64,000 nt of DNA from positions 80,848-144,847 of the forward strand of contig JBAZOO010000005.1 in the NCBI GenBank assembly GCA_041648735.1, in the 5' to 3' direction. Shown piece by piece: positions 57,827 to 64,000 of this stretch; positions within the stretch are counted from its first letter, which is position 1; each line of letters starts with the position of its first letter. Under the pieces are notes generated by a model that was not told the DNA's origin, made no database searches, and was given only the letters and a program-made list of their open reading frames with translations. This DNA is from JBAZOO01 sp041648735. Lineage in GTDB: Bacteria; Verrucomicrobiota; Lentisphaeria; Oligosphaerales; CAITYL01. The position numbers and the translations under genes were made by a program.

Positions 57827-57841
57827 GGCGGCGGCTCAGCC
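57821..57841. terminator. Palindrome spanning the stop codons of two convergent genes
   Basis: GGCTGAG (57821-57827) and CTCAGCC (57835-57841) form a 7-bp stem with a 7-base loop. Each arm contains the TGA stop of one gene (ATPase on plus, dus on minus), so one palindrome closes both. Confidence 0.65.
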
Positions 57842-58777
57842 GCCTTCCCGCAACCGCTCGATGAAGCCCAGGAACTCGGCGCGCGTGCGGAGTTCGCAGA
57901 CCTGGTTCTTGAGGGGGTGGGGGAAGCCGCGCCCCTTCAGGTAGGCGAGGATGATCTTGCGGGCGCAGCGCAGGGCGACCGCGTCGCCATAGAGGTCAAT
58001 CATGCCGGCGACGTGCTCCGCCATGACCTGACAGGCCTCGGCGCGGTCCGGCGGCGGCACTGCCTCCCCCGGCGCCGCCAGCAGCTCGCGGAAGATCCAG
58101 GGGTTGCCGATGCTGCCGCGGGCGATCATCACCCGCGAACAGCCGGTGGCGCGGCGCAGCGCCGCGGCGTCGGCGGCATTGAAGATGCCACCATTGGCGA
58201 CCACCGGGATGCGCAGCGCCGCGCGCACCGCCCCGATCACGTCGGCGGCGACCGGGCCGGCGTAGATCAGCCGTTCGATCCGGCCGTGGACGGTCAGCGC
58301 CTGGATGCCGGCCTCCTGGAGGGCGAGGGCGAGGCGGACGGTCGGCGCGGGGTCGGCGGGGTCGAGCACCCGGATCTTGGCGGTCACCGGGAAGCGGCTG
58401 CGCCGGGTGATCACCGCCAGGCATTCCAGCGCCAGCGGCAGGTTCCGGCAAAGGGCCGCGCCGGCGCCGCGCTTGGTGATCTTGGGCATCGGGCAGCCCA
58501 TGTTCAGGTCAAGCACGTCGTAGTCGTGGTCGTTGGCAACCCGGACGGCTTCCGCGAAGAAATGCGGGTTCGCGCCGACGAGCTGGACGCCGAGCCACGG
58601 CTCGTCGGCGCCGCGGTGGAGCGAGCGGCCGCCGCGCTCGGGATGGTAGGTGAGGCAGCCGGCATCCACCAGCGGCGTGAAGGCGTAGCGGCAGCCGAAG
58701 CGGCGGCAGGCCCGGCGGTAGGGCCAGTCAGTGTAGTCGGCCAGCGGCGCCAGCAGCAGGGCGTCTTCGGGATAGAG
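57836..58777 (-). CDS. dus: tRNA-dihydrouridine synthase
   Basis: A 313-residue FMN enzyme reducing uridine to dihydrouridine in tRNA. Family signatures: LLAPLADYTDWPYRRACRRFG, VQLVGANPHFFAEA, the catalytic region VLDLNMGCPMPKITKRGAGAAL with Cys, VTAKIRV, ALTVHGR, VVANGGIFNA and ARGSIGNPWIF, closest to the DusB type. The start is uncertain: GTG 58777 is chosen to keep the frame clear of the ppnP gene upstream; an ATG at 58897 or GTGs at about 58850 are open but would overlap ppnP. The palindrome GCGGAGTCCGC just upstream would encode Ala-Glu-Ser-Ala if the longer form is real. Confidence 0.85.
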   Translation of the reverse strand, partial: LYPEDALLLAPLADYTDWPYRRACRRFGCRYAFTPLVDAGCLTYHPERGGRSLHRGADEPWLGVQLVGANPHFFAEAVRVANDHDYDVLDLNMGCPMPKITKRGAGAALCRNLPLALECLAVITRRSRFPVTAKIRVLDPADPAPTVRLALALQEAGIQALTVHGRIERLIYAGPVAADVIGAVRAALRIPVVANGGIFNAADAAALRRATGCSRVMIARGSIGNPWIFRELLAAPGEAVPPPDRAEACQVMAEHVAGMIDLYGDAVALRCARKIILAYLKGRGFPHPLKNQVCELRTRAEFLGFIERLREGG

Positions 58778-58820
58778 CACCCCGGGGGCGGCGGCGGGCC
58801 GTTTTGCGGACTCCGCAAAA

Positions 58821-59147
58821 TCAGCCGAAGGAGCAGATGTATTCACAGACACCACCGGCCTCGACGGCGATCTCGAAGCCGGCGTTGGCGGCGACATGGA
58901 AAGCGCCGCCGCCGGCGTACGGCTTCCACTCCGTCTCCCCGGCCAGCCGCACCCGGCAGGCGCCGGCGGTGATTTCCATGGTCTCCGGCCCGGCGGTGTT
59001 GAAGCTGTAGCTGCCGGGCAGGATCACCCCCAGCGACTTGCGGCTGCCGTCGGGGAAGTGGACGGAGTGGCTGACCACCTTGCCGTCAAAATAGACGTTG
59101 GCCTTGCAGGCGACGCTGACGTTCTCGAACTTCGCGGGGGCGGGCAT
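58821..59147 (-). CDS. ppnP: Pyrimidine/purine nucleoside phosphorylase (PpnP family)
   Basis: A 108-residue small cupin-like enzyme, phosphorolysis of several nucleosides. The signatures KANVYFDGKVVSHSV, RKSLGVILPGSYSFNT, PETMEITAGACRV and the end CEYICSFG match the family (formerly DUF1255/YaiE). ATG 59147 has CAGGAG 8 bases upstream. It follows the leuD-type gene on the same strand. Confidence 0.9.
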   Translation of the reverse strand: MPAPAKFENVSVACKANVYFDGKVVSHSVHFPDGSRKSLGVILPGSYSFNTAGPETMEITAGACRVRLAGETEWKPYAGGGAFHVAANAGFEIAVEAGGVCEYICSFG

Positions 59148-59191
59148 GGCTGGCTCCTGGGTGGGCGCGGCAACCGGGCGGGCGAGGGGGA

Positions 59192-59728
59192 TCACTTCAG
59201 CATGCCGCTCTTGCGGGCGTGCTCGAAGAGGCCGCCGTTGTCGATGACGTCCTTCGCGGCGCCCAGGGGACGCAGGCGGTAGCTCTTGCCGAGGGCGGGG
59301 ACGCTCAGGGTGCCGGCCTCCAGGTCGACTTCCGCGTCCATTCCGGTCCTCAGTTCGTCGCAGAGCCGGACTTCGCTCTCCACGGGATAGAGCTGGCCGG
59401 TGGCGATGCAGTTGCGGAAGAAGATGCGGGCAAAGGATTCGGCGACCACGACCTTGCCGCCGGCGGCGCCGAGGCTGATCGGGGCGTGCTCGCGGCTGGA
59501 GCCGCAGCCGAAGTTGCGGCCGCCGATGATGATGGCGTAGGGGCTCTTGGCCTGCCCCTCGGGAATGAACCGGCCGAACTTGTCCGGCAGTCCGGCCAGG
59601 GCATGGCTGCCGAGCTTCGCCAGTTCGTCGGGATTGGTCGGCACCAGGTTCAGGTACTGGGCGGGGATGATCTGGTCCGTATCGATATTGTCGCCGGTGA
59701 CGAACAGCTTGCCGGTGATCTTCTGCAT
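59192..59728 (-). CDS. leuD: 3-isopropylmalate dehydratase small subunit family (LeuD type)
   Basis: A 178-residue aconitase-type small subunit that pairs with a LeuC-like large subunit in leucine synthesis. The short, archaeal-like type is recognised by GDNIDTDQIIPAQYL, IIGGRNFGCGSSREHAP (the GCGSSREHA substrate loop) and ARIFFRNCIATG. No leuC is adjacent, so the large subunit is elsewhere; homoaconitase-like use cannot be excluded. TATAGT lies 45 bases upstream on the minus strand (59778-59773). Confidence 0.9.
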   Translation of the reverse strand: MQKITGKLFVTGDNIDTDQIIPAQYLNLVPTNPDELAKLGSHALAGLPDKFGRFIPEGQAKSPYAIIIGGRNFGCGSSREHAPISLGAAGGKVVVAESFARIFFRNCIATGQLYPVESEVRLCDELRTGMDAEVDLEAGTLSVPALGKSYRLRPLGAAKDVIDNGGLFEHARKSGMLK

Positions 59729-59807
59729 GGGCGGCGCCTTTCCTGCCGGGGTGGGGGAACCGATGCGGCCATACTATAACCGCCTTCCGCCCCCGTGGCG
59801 GTTTCCT

Positions 59808-60716
59808 TCAGCCGCCGCCGGCACCCGACTTCGGCGGCTTGGCCGTGCGCGGCGGGCGGCCCCGGTTCTGCCGGTAGAGGCGCGAGAAGTGGAAGGGGGT
59901 GTAGCCCACCGCGGCGGCGGCCGCGCCCACGGTGGTGCCAGGAATGGTTTGCAGCAGCCGTTCCGCCGCCGCCAGCTTGGCGGCGATGACCGCCTGCTTG
60001 AAGGAGACGCCAAGCCGGGCGCGGACGAGGTGCGTCACCGTCGAGGGGCTGCGGCCAATGGCCCGCGCCGCCGCCGCCAGGGTCACCGGCCCGTGGAGGT
60101 TTTCCGCGATGAAGCGTTGGAGCCGGACCAGGTGCAAATCCCCCCGGAGCCCCACCAGCCGCTGCCGGGTGATGGCCTCGACCAGCAGCGAGAAGAGGGC
60201 CAGCATGTGCGGGAGCGTGCCGGGGGCGATGGCGGGGATCTCCTGCCAGAACCGGTCAAGTTCGCGGCGGGTGGCCAGGCGGTCGCCGGCGCCCCGCGGG
60301 AGGGTGGGGGAATAGGAATCGCCCGCCACCCGGAACTGGCCGATCATCAGGAAGCCGGCCGGTTCGCCGTTCTCCAGGAAGAGCGGCTGGACGGCCTCCC
60401 GCAGCCCGGCATGGCAGGTGTAGGCGACGAGCCGGCGCTGGGCCAGCGCGGCGCGGAAGGCGGCGCGATCCTGCTTCTGGCATTGCAGTTCCCGCCCCAG
60501 CGACCGCCGCAGGAAGTGGCAGAAGCCGCAGGATTCCCGGTGCATGCCGGAGCAGGCCTCGGCGCCGGCCGGCGCCACATAGGCGATGCGGATGCCGAAG
60601 CAGGCGGCGAAATGGTCGAGGATCGCCTGCAGCCCCTCCTGGAGCACGAGGCCGGTGGCCAGCGCCGTCCTGCCGGTGCCGCACGGGTGGTTTGGGGCCG
60701 AGTTTTTCCCGGGCAT
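59808..60716 (-). CDS. PocR-sensor AraC family regulator
   Basis: A 302-residue regulator. The N-terminal domain (about residues 20-150) has the PocR-type ligand domain: ESCGFCHFLRRS, C at QCQKQD, and YTCHAGLREAVQPLFL, a cysteine pattern seen in sensors linked to propanediol and methyl/corrinoid metabolism. The C-terminal half is an AraC-type DNA-binding domain (TLAAAARAIGRSPSTVTHLVR, GAAAAAVGYTPFHFSRLYR). It lies divergently 277 bases from the UroD-like gene at 60994 and probably controls it and its neighbour. Confidence 0.88.
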   Translation of the reverse strand: MPGKNSAPNHPCGTGRTALATGLVLQEGLQAILDHFAACFGIRIAYVAPAGAEACSGMHRESCGFCHFLRRSLGRELQCQKQDRAAFRAALAQRRLVAYTCHAGLREAVQPLFLENGEPAGFLMIGQFRVAGDSYSPTLPRGAGDRLATRRELDRFWQEIPAIAPGTLPHMLALFSLLVEAITRQRLVGLRGDLHLVRLQRFIAENLHGPVTLAAAARAIGRSPSTVTHLVRARLGVSFKQAVIAAKLAAAERLLQTIPGTTVGAAAAAVGYTPFHFSRLYRQNRGRPPRTAKPPKSGAGGG

Positions 60717-60742
60717 GTCGGGCGTCCTTTTTTCTTCCTGGT

Positions 60743-60805
60743 GGCCGGCCAGGCCGGTCGGACCAGTCGGACGCGTCAGACCGGTCTGGCAAGCCTGACG
60801 ATGCT
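60743..60805. repeat. 9-bp-period repeat between PocR regulator and UroD-like gene
   Basis: Units GGCCGGCCA, GGCCGGTCG, GACCAGTCG, GACGCGTCA, GACCGGTCT, GGCAAGCCT, GACGATGCT: seven 9-base units with a fixed G-(A/G)-C start. Unlike most others it lies upstream of a start codon, in the divergent promoter region. Confidence 0.65.
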
Positions 60806-60993
60806 GGCAGTGCCGCGCCCATAATCTACCCTATCCGGCACCGGAATTGCCAGGAGGCGCAGCTTTTTTGCCGGTTCCGGCATGGAGTGCGCCCGCCGCG
60901 GCGGCTATGCTGTCTCCGTGGCGCCAAGGCGCCGCCGCGGCTGGGCCATCTCCGGCAGACAGGCCGCGGCGGCGGGCGCCGGGAGACCTGACC

Positions 60994-61995
60994 ATGACCA
61001 AGCGTGAAGTCGTCAAGCTCGCCCTCGAAGGCAAGAAGCCGCCCTACGTCCCCTGGTCGTTTGGCTTCACCGTGGAGGCGGCGGAGAAGCTGAAGCGGCA
61101 CTATGGGACGCAGGACCTGGAGCCGCTGCTGGAGAACCACTTGGCCGGAGTCGGCAGCGGCATCTTCACCGCCACCGACATCGGCGGCGGCTGCGTGCGC
61201 GACCCCTTTGGCGTGGTCTGGGACCGCAGCGAGGACAAGGACATCGGCGTGGTCAAGGGGCAGGTCCTGCCGGAGCCGACCCTGCGCGGCTACCAATTCC
61301 CCGACCCGCTCTCCCCGGCCATTTTCGCGGGGATGAAGGAACAGTTGGCGGCGCAGGCGGACAAGTTCCGGATTTTCAGCATCGGCTTTTCCCTGTACGA
61401 ACGGGCCTGGACCCTGCGCGGCATGGAACCGCTGATGATGGACTTCATCGAGAACCCGGCCTTCGTCCACGAGCTGCTGGGCGCCATCGCCGACTACAAC
61501 CTCGCCCAGGTGCGGGAGGCGCTCAGGCACGACATTGACGCCGTCTATTTCGGCGACGACTGGGGCGCGCAGCATGGCCTGCTGATGGGGCCGGCCCTCT
61601 GGCACGAGTTCATCTACCCCCAGCTCAAGCGGATGTACCAGGCGGTGCGCGACGCCGGCCGCTACGTCTTCATCCATTCCTGCGGCGACGTGGACGAGCT
61701 GTTCGACGACCTCATCGGCATCGGCCTGAACTGCTTCAACCCCTTCCAGCCGGAAGTCATGGACGTCGCGGCGCTGATGCGGCAATACCGCGGCCGGCTC
61801 TCCTTCCACGGCGGGCTCTCCACCCAGCGCACCCTGCCCTTTGGCAGCGTCGCGGACGTGCGGCGGGAGACGCGCCACCTCCTGGAGCTGGGGCGGCAGG
61901 GCAACTACATCTTCGCCCCGGCCCACGCCGTCGAGGGAGACGTGCCGCTGGAGAACATGCTCGCCTTCATTGCCGCGGCGAAGGCCCAGCGCTGA
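60994..61995 (+). CDS. Uroporphyrinogen-decarboxylase-fold protein, corrinoid methyltransferase-like
   Basis: A 333-residue barrel protein. MTKREVVKLALEGKKPPYVP is the common start of the UroD-like methyltransferase branch; FGDDWGAQHGLLMGPALWHEF is the equivalent of the substrate/corrinoid loop, VFIHSCGDVDELFDDLIGIG has the zinc motif His-x-Cys-Gly intact, and LSFHGGLSTQRTLP, IFAPAHAVEGDVPLEN give the C-terminal part. It likely moves a methyl group (for example between a corrinoid protein and a thiol) but no corrinoid protein or MtaB/MttB gene is in the window. A PocR/AraC regulator is divergent. Confidence 0.85.
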   Translation: MTKREVVKLALEGKKPPYVPWSFGFTVEAAEKLKRHYGTQDLEPLLENHLAGVGSGIFTATDIGGGCVRDPFGVVWDRSEDKDIGVVKGQVLPEPTLRGYQFPDPLSPAIFAGMKEQLAAQADKFRIFSIGFSLYERAWTLRGMEPLMMDFIENPAFVHELLGAIADYNLAQVREALRHDIDAVYFGDDWGAQHGLLMGPALWHEFIYPQLKRMYQAVRDAGRYVFIHSCGDVDELFDDLIGIGLNCFNPFQPEVMDVAALMRQYRGRLSFHGGLSTQRTLPFGSVADVRRETRHLLELGRQGNYIFAPAHAVEGDVPLENMLAFIAAAKAQR

Positions 61996-62196
61996 CCGTG
62001 GCGGCCGTCCTTCCTGGCCTGGCGGCGCCCGCGGCGGATGGCAAGGCTGGGCCGGGATGGCATTGCGGAATGCCGCGGCCGGGCCAATTTTTGCCGGCCA
62101 AACCGCAAAGTTTTACCATCAATACCCATTTTCCTCCTATCCCCGGCACCGCCGCCGGCCTATGTTGATGGCGAACCCCGGAAAGGAACCACCGCC

Positions 62197-63258
62197 ATGA
62201 ACCGCGACTACTACCTGAAGCTGGCCCAGGCCGGCCTCCGCTTCCCCGTCGGCGCCGACCTCGTCCTCCAGGAACATCCCGACCATGAAGAAATCCTGCG
62301 CGACGGCGCCCGCCTCGGCGCCGTCGTCGCCGAGGCTGCCCGCCGCTTCAAGACGCCGCTGGCCTGTCCGGTCATGGACCTGATGCTGGAGAAGGCCCTG
62401 ATGCTCCACGCCCTCGGCGGCATTGCCGAGGCTGACATCCCCACCTGGCATTTCCATGCCTGCCCGACCGCCGCCGAGATCGCCCGCATCCGCCAGGGGA
62501 TCCAGGGGCCGCTGGATCCGCGGTTGCAGGCGAATGTGGACGCCGTCCGCCACATCGCCCAGCACCATCCCGACCTCGTCCCCGTCGGGATGAGCATCGG
62601 CCCCTTCTCCCTCATGACCAAGCTGCTGGCCGAGCCGATCACCCCCGTCTACCTCGCCGGCGCCGGCCTCACTGGCGAGGATGAGCCGGAGGTGAAGACG
62701 GTCGAAACCGTCCTGGAACTCGCGGTGGCGGTCATCTCCCGTTCCTTCCAGGCCCAGGCCGCCGCCGGCGCCAAGCTGTTCTTCGTCGCCGAGCCCGCCG
62801 CCAACAAGGTCTACATCTCCCCGAACCAGATGGCCGAAGGCTCCGACGTCTTCGAACGCATGGCGCTCAAGTACATGCGCCGCCTCAAGGCGCAGATGGA
62901 TGCCGCCGGGGTTGACCTCCTCTTCCACTGCTGCGGCGAACTGGTGGACGAGATGGTCCGCGGCTTCGCCTCCCTGCGCCCGGCGATCCTGAGCCTGGGC
63001 TCCTCCCGCCAGCTTTGGGAGGACGCCGCCCTGGTGCCGAAGGACATCGTGCTCTACGGCAACTTGCCGTCCAAGAAGTTCTACTCCGACGACCTGATCA
63101 CCGTTGCCGGGGTGGAAACCATGTCCCGCGAGTTCCTCGCGAAAATGAAGGCCACCGGGCATCCGTACATTCTCGGCACCGAGTGCGACGTGCTCAGCGT
63201 CAAGGGCTGTGAACGGCAGCTCCTGGCCAAGGCCATGGCCGTCGTCGAAGGCGGCTGA
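62197..63258 (+). CDS. Uroporphyrinogen-decarboxylase-fold protein, methyltransferase-like
   Basis: A 353-residue barrel protein, third of its superfamily in the window. VGADLVLQEHPDHEEILRDG near the start, HACPTAAEIARI, VGMSIGPFSLMTKLLAEPI, LFHCCGELVDEMVRGF (His-x-Cys-Gly zinc motif), and VLYGNLPSKKFYSDD and ILGTECDVLSVKGCE at the end fit the MtaA-like branch. AAAGGAA precedes the ATG by 7 bases, and TATGTT lies at 62161. It follows the second gene after 201 bases and is probably under the same regulator. Confidence 0.83.
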   Translation: MNRDYYLKLAQAGLRFPVGADLVLQEHPDHEEILRDGARLGAVVAEAARRFKTPLACPVMDLMLEKALMLHALGGIAEADIPTWHFHACPTAAEIARIRQGIQGPLDPRLQANVDAVRHIAQHHPDLVPVGMSIGPFSLMTKLLAEPITPVYLAGAGLTGEDEPEVKTVETVLELAVAVISRSFQAQAAAGAKLFFVAEPAANKVYISPNQMAEGSDVFERMALKYMRRLKAQMDAAGVDLLFHCCGELVDEMVRGFASLRPAILSLGSSRQLWEDAALVPKDIVLYGNLPSKKFYSDDLITVAGVETMSREFLAKMKATGHPYILGTECDVLSVKGCERQLLAKAMAVVEGG

Positions 63259-63287
63259 GGGGCGGCAAGCGTCGCTGCTGACCCATG

Positions 63288-63310
63288 CTGCCCGCGGGAG
63301 CGGGCGGCGG
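63288..63310. terminator. Hairpin downstream of the last UroD-like gene
   Basis: GCCCGC and GCGGGC with a GGGA loop, flanked by further pairing, about 30 bases after the stop at 63258. No T-tract. Confidence 0.4.
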
Positions 63311-63449
63311 GATAGTGGAGCCAGCCACGGCAGCCGGTGCCGGAGCTGGCTCTTTGACATTCCGGGCGGGATTCAGGCCGGCGTGGCGGCCGCCCCACCC
63401 GTTTTTGCTCCCATTGCACTCATTCGATGTTTGCCTTTGCCCCCTGTCC

Positions 63450-63493
63450 GTCCCGTAGGGACTTCGGGAAAATAGGCAGGGGCACCGCCCCTG
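63450..63493. repeat. REP-like element, copy 1
   Basis: A two-part element: palindrome GTCCCGTAGGGAC (63450-63462), 8-9 bases of spacer, then AATAGG followed by a hairpin CAGGGGC-ACC-GCCCCTG. It is repeated at 63837 with the same order and nearly the same spacing. Confidence 0.7.
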
Positions 63494-63649
63494 TTTTCAA
63501 CGTCCCCCACCACATGACCGCGTGCCGTAGGTGCGCGGGGTGGGTGGCGCCGAAGCTGGCCCACCCCATGCTCCCCGGCCAGCTTCGCTTTCGGGGTGGT
63601 TCCGCGCCATTCCCCCCCCCGTATTCCCCCCGTCCGCTCCGGCCCGTGA

Positions 63650-63762
63650 AAGCAAAATTCCTATCAGTTGAAATCCCGGGCGACCTCTCCCTGGTCTTCG
63701 AGGGCGGCAAGTACAAAGACGGCACCTACAGCGACGTCAAGATTGTTGGCTGGGTGGAATAG
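63650..63762 (+). pseudogene. Possible gene remnant (C-terminal fragment)
   Basis: The frame ending at 63762 codes in its last 38 residues for an ordinary-looking protein end (SVEIPGDLSLVFEGGKYKDG then VKIVGWVE), while its upstream part (63427-63650) covers a REP element and low-complexity DNA. It looks like the surviving end of an older gene. I do not recognise the family. The remaining 63259-64000 region shows no other gene. Confidence 0.25.
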
Positions 63763-63836
63763 CCAAAGGCTGACCGCCACCGCCCCAAGCAGCCCACGCT
63801 GAAGCGTGAACTCCAACCCGGGCCGGCCCCGCTGGC

Positions 63837-63880
63837 GTCCCGTAGGGACGGGCGGACAATAGGCAGGGGCACCGCCCCTG
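63837..63880. repeat. REP-like element, copy 2
   Basis: Same two-part element as at 63450: GTCCCGTAGGGAC (63837-63849), 8-base spacer, then AATAGG and the CAGGGGC-ACC-GCCCCTG hairpin. The last 50 bases of the window are sharply AT-rich and may hold a promoter for a gene beyond the edge. Confidence 0.7.
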
Positions 63881-64000
63881 CCTGGACATTGGCAAAAGTC
63901 CCTTGACCGGCGGGTCGGGCCGGCGGCCCTTCCCGCCGGACGGATCGACGCTATTTTCTAAAATGTGTAACTTTTATTGAATTGCACTTTTATTCTGATA

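Noticed and set aside
58778..58897. Longer dus start at ATG 58897
   Set aside because: It would overlap the ppnP gene by 77 bases and add a low-complexity Ser/Pro segment before the conserved barrel start. It cannot be fully excluded.
63427..63762. A complete 111-residue gene
   Set aside because: The first two thirds run across a REP-like element and low-complexity DNA; only the last 38 residues look coding, so it is listed as a possible remnant.

Overview
This is a 64 kb piece of a high-GC (about 70% by eye) bacterial chromosome, densely coded, with many ATGA or GTGA start/stop overlaps. The gene content points to the PVC superphylum, most likely Lentisphaerota or a close relative. This is an inference from the combination of prepilin-like PulG/GspH proteins, RNase Y, a GT3-type glycogen synthase fused to an alpha-glucan phosphorylase, several uroporphyrinogen-decarboxylase-fold methyltransferase-like genes beside AraC regulators, a GH78-like glycosidase, and ExbD next to long TPR proteins. 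No 16S rRNA is present to settle it. No phage, insertion sequence or CRISPR array was seen.

Layout. 0-1.3 kb: two pseudopilin-like genes on the minus strand. 1.6-3.5 kb: metX-metW (methionine). 3.5-8.2 kb: a helical unknown protein, a NifS-type cysteine desulfurase, purE, and two overlapping exported proteins, one a degenerate S41-protease-like protein. 8.2-10.2 kb (minus): a zinc-type CDF exporter and an EFR1-type flavodoxin/ferredoxin. 10.4-16.4 kb: exbD with a giant TPR protein, an FHA membrane protein overlapping ftsH, and a DUF167 protein. 16.5-19.8 kb: a complete AmmeMemoRadiSam set (Tat-signal radical SAM protein, divergent Memo-AMMECR1 fusion). 19.7-24.8 kb: DUF72, an inositol-monophosphatase-like protein, a 604-residue cysteine-containing conserved protein and an ArsB/NhaD-type permease. 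24.8-30.7 kb: DUF2293, a glycine-zipper lipoprotein, a Dus enzyme, rhomboid protease, 5-formyl-THF cyclo-ligase and rny. 30.9-35.6 kb: tRNA-Thr(CGT), AraC regulator, UroD-like protein, tRNA-Ala(GGC), tilS and mutM. 35.7-43.5 kb: TMTC-like membrane TPR protein, an unknown 541-residue protein, a PspC protein, folD and gltX. 43.5-51.5 kb: glycogen synthase/phosphorylase fusion, HIT protein and GH78-like glycosidase. 51.7-57.8 kb: three SPFH (HflK/HflC-like) genes followed by a P1B-type metal ATPase, one operon. 57.8-59.7 kb: dus, ppnP, leuD-type gene. 59.8-63.3 kb: PocR/AraC regulator and two UroD-like genes. 63.3-64 kb: non-coding with REP-like repeats.

How the genes work together. The most system-like block is the SPFH-SPFH-SPFH-P1B-ATPase operon, which looks like a membrane-microdomain scaffold built around a metal pump. 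Other units are FHA-FtsH (phosphopeptide-binding membrane protein translationally coupled to the membrane protease), the AmmeMemoRadiSam set, and regulators placed divergently from UroD-like methyltransferase-type genes.

Beyond genes, the window holds two small-repeat classes. One is a set of degenerate 9-bp-period tandem arrays, mostly at gene ends. The other is an 11-bp palindrome (GCGGAGTCCGC) found eight times, four of them inside tilS. Many gene starts carry a readable promoter of the form TTGnnn, 16-18 bp, TAnnnT.
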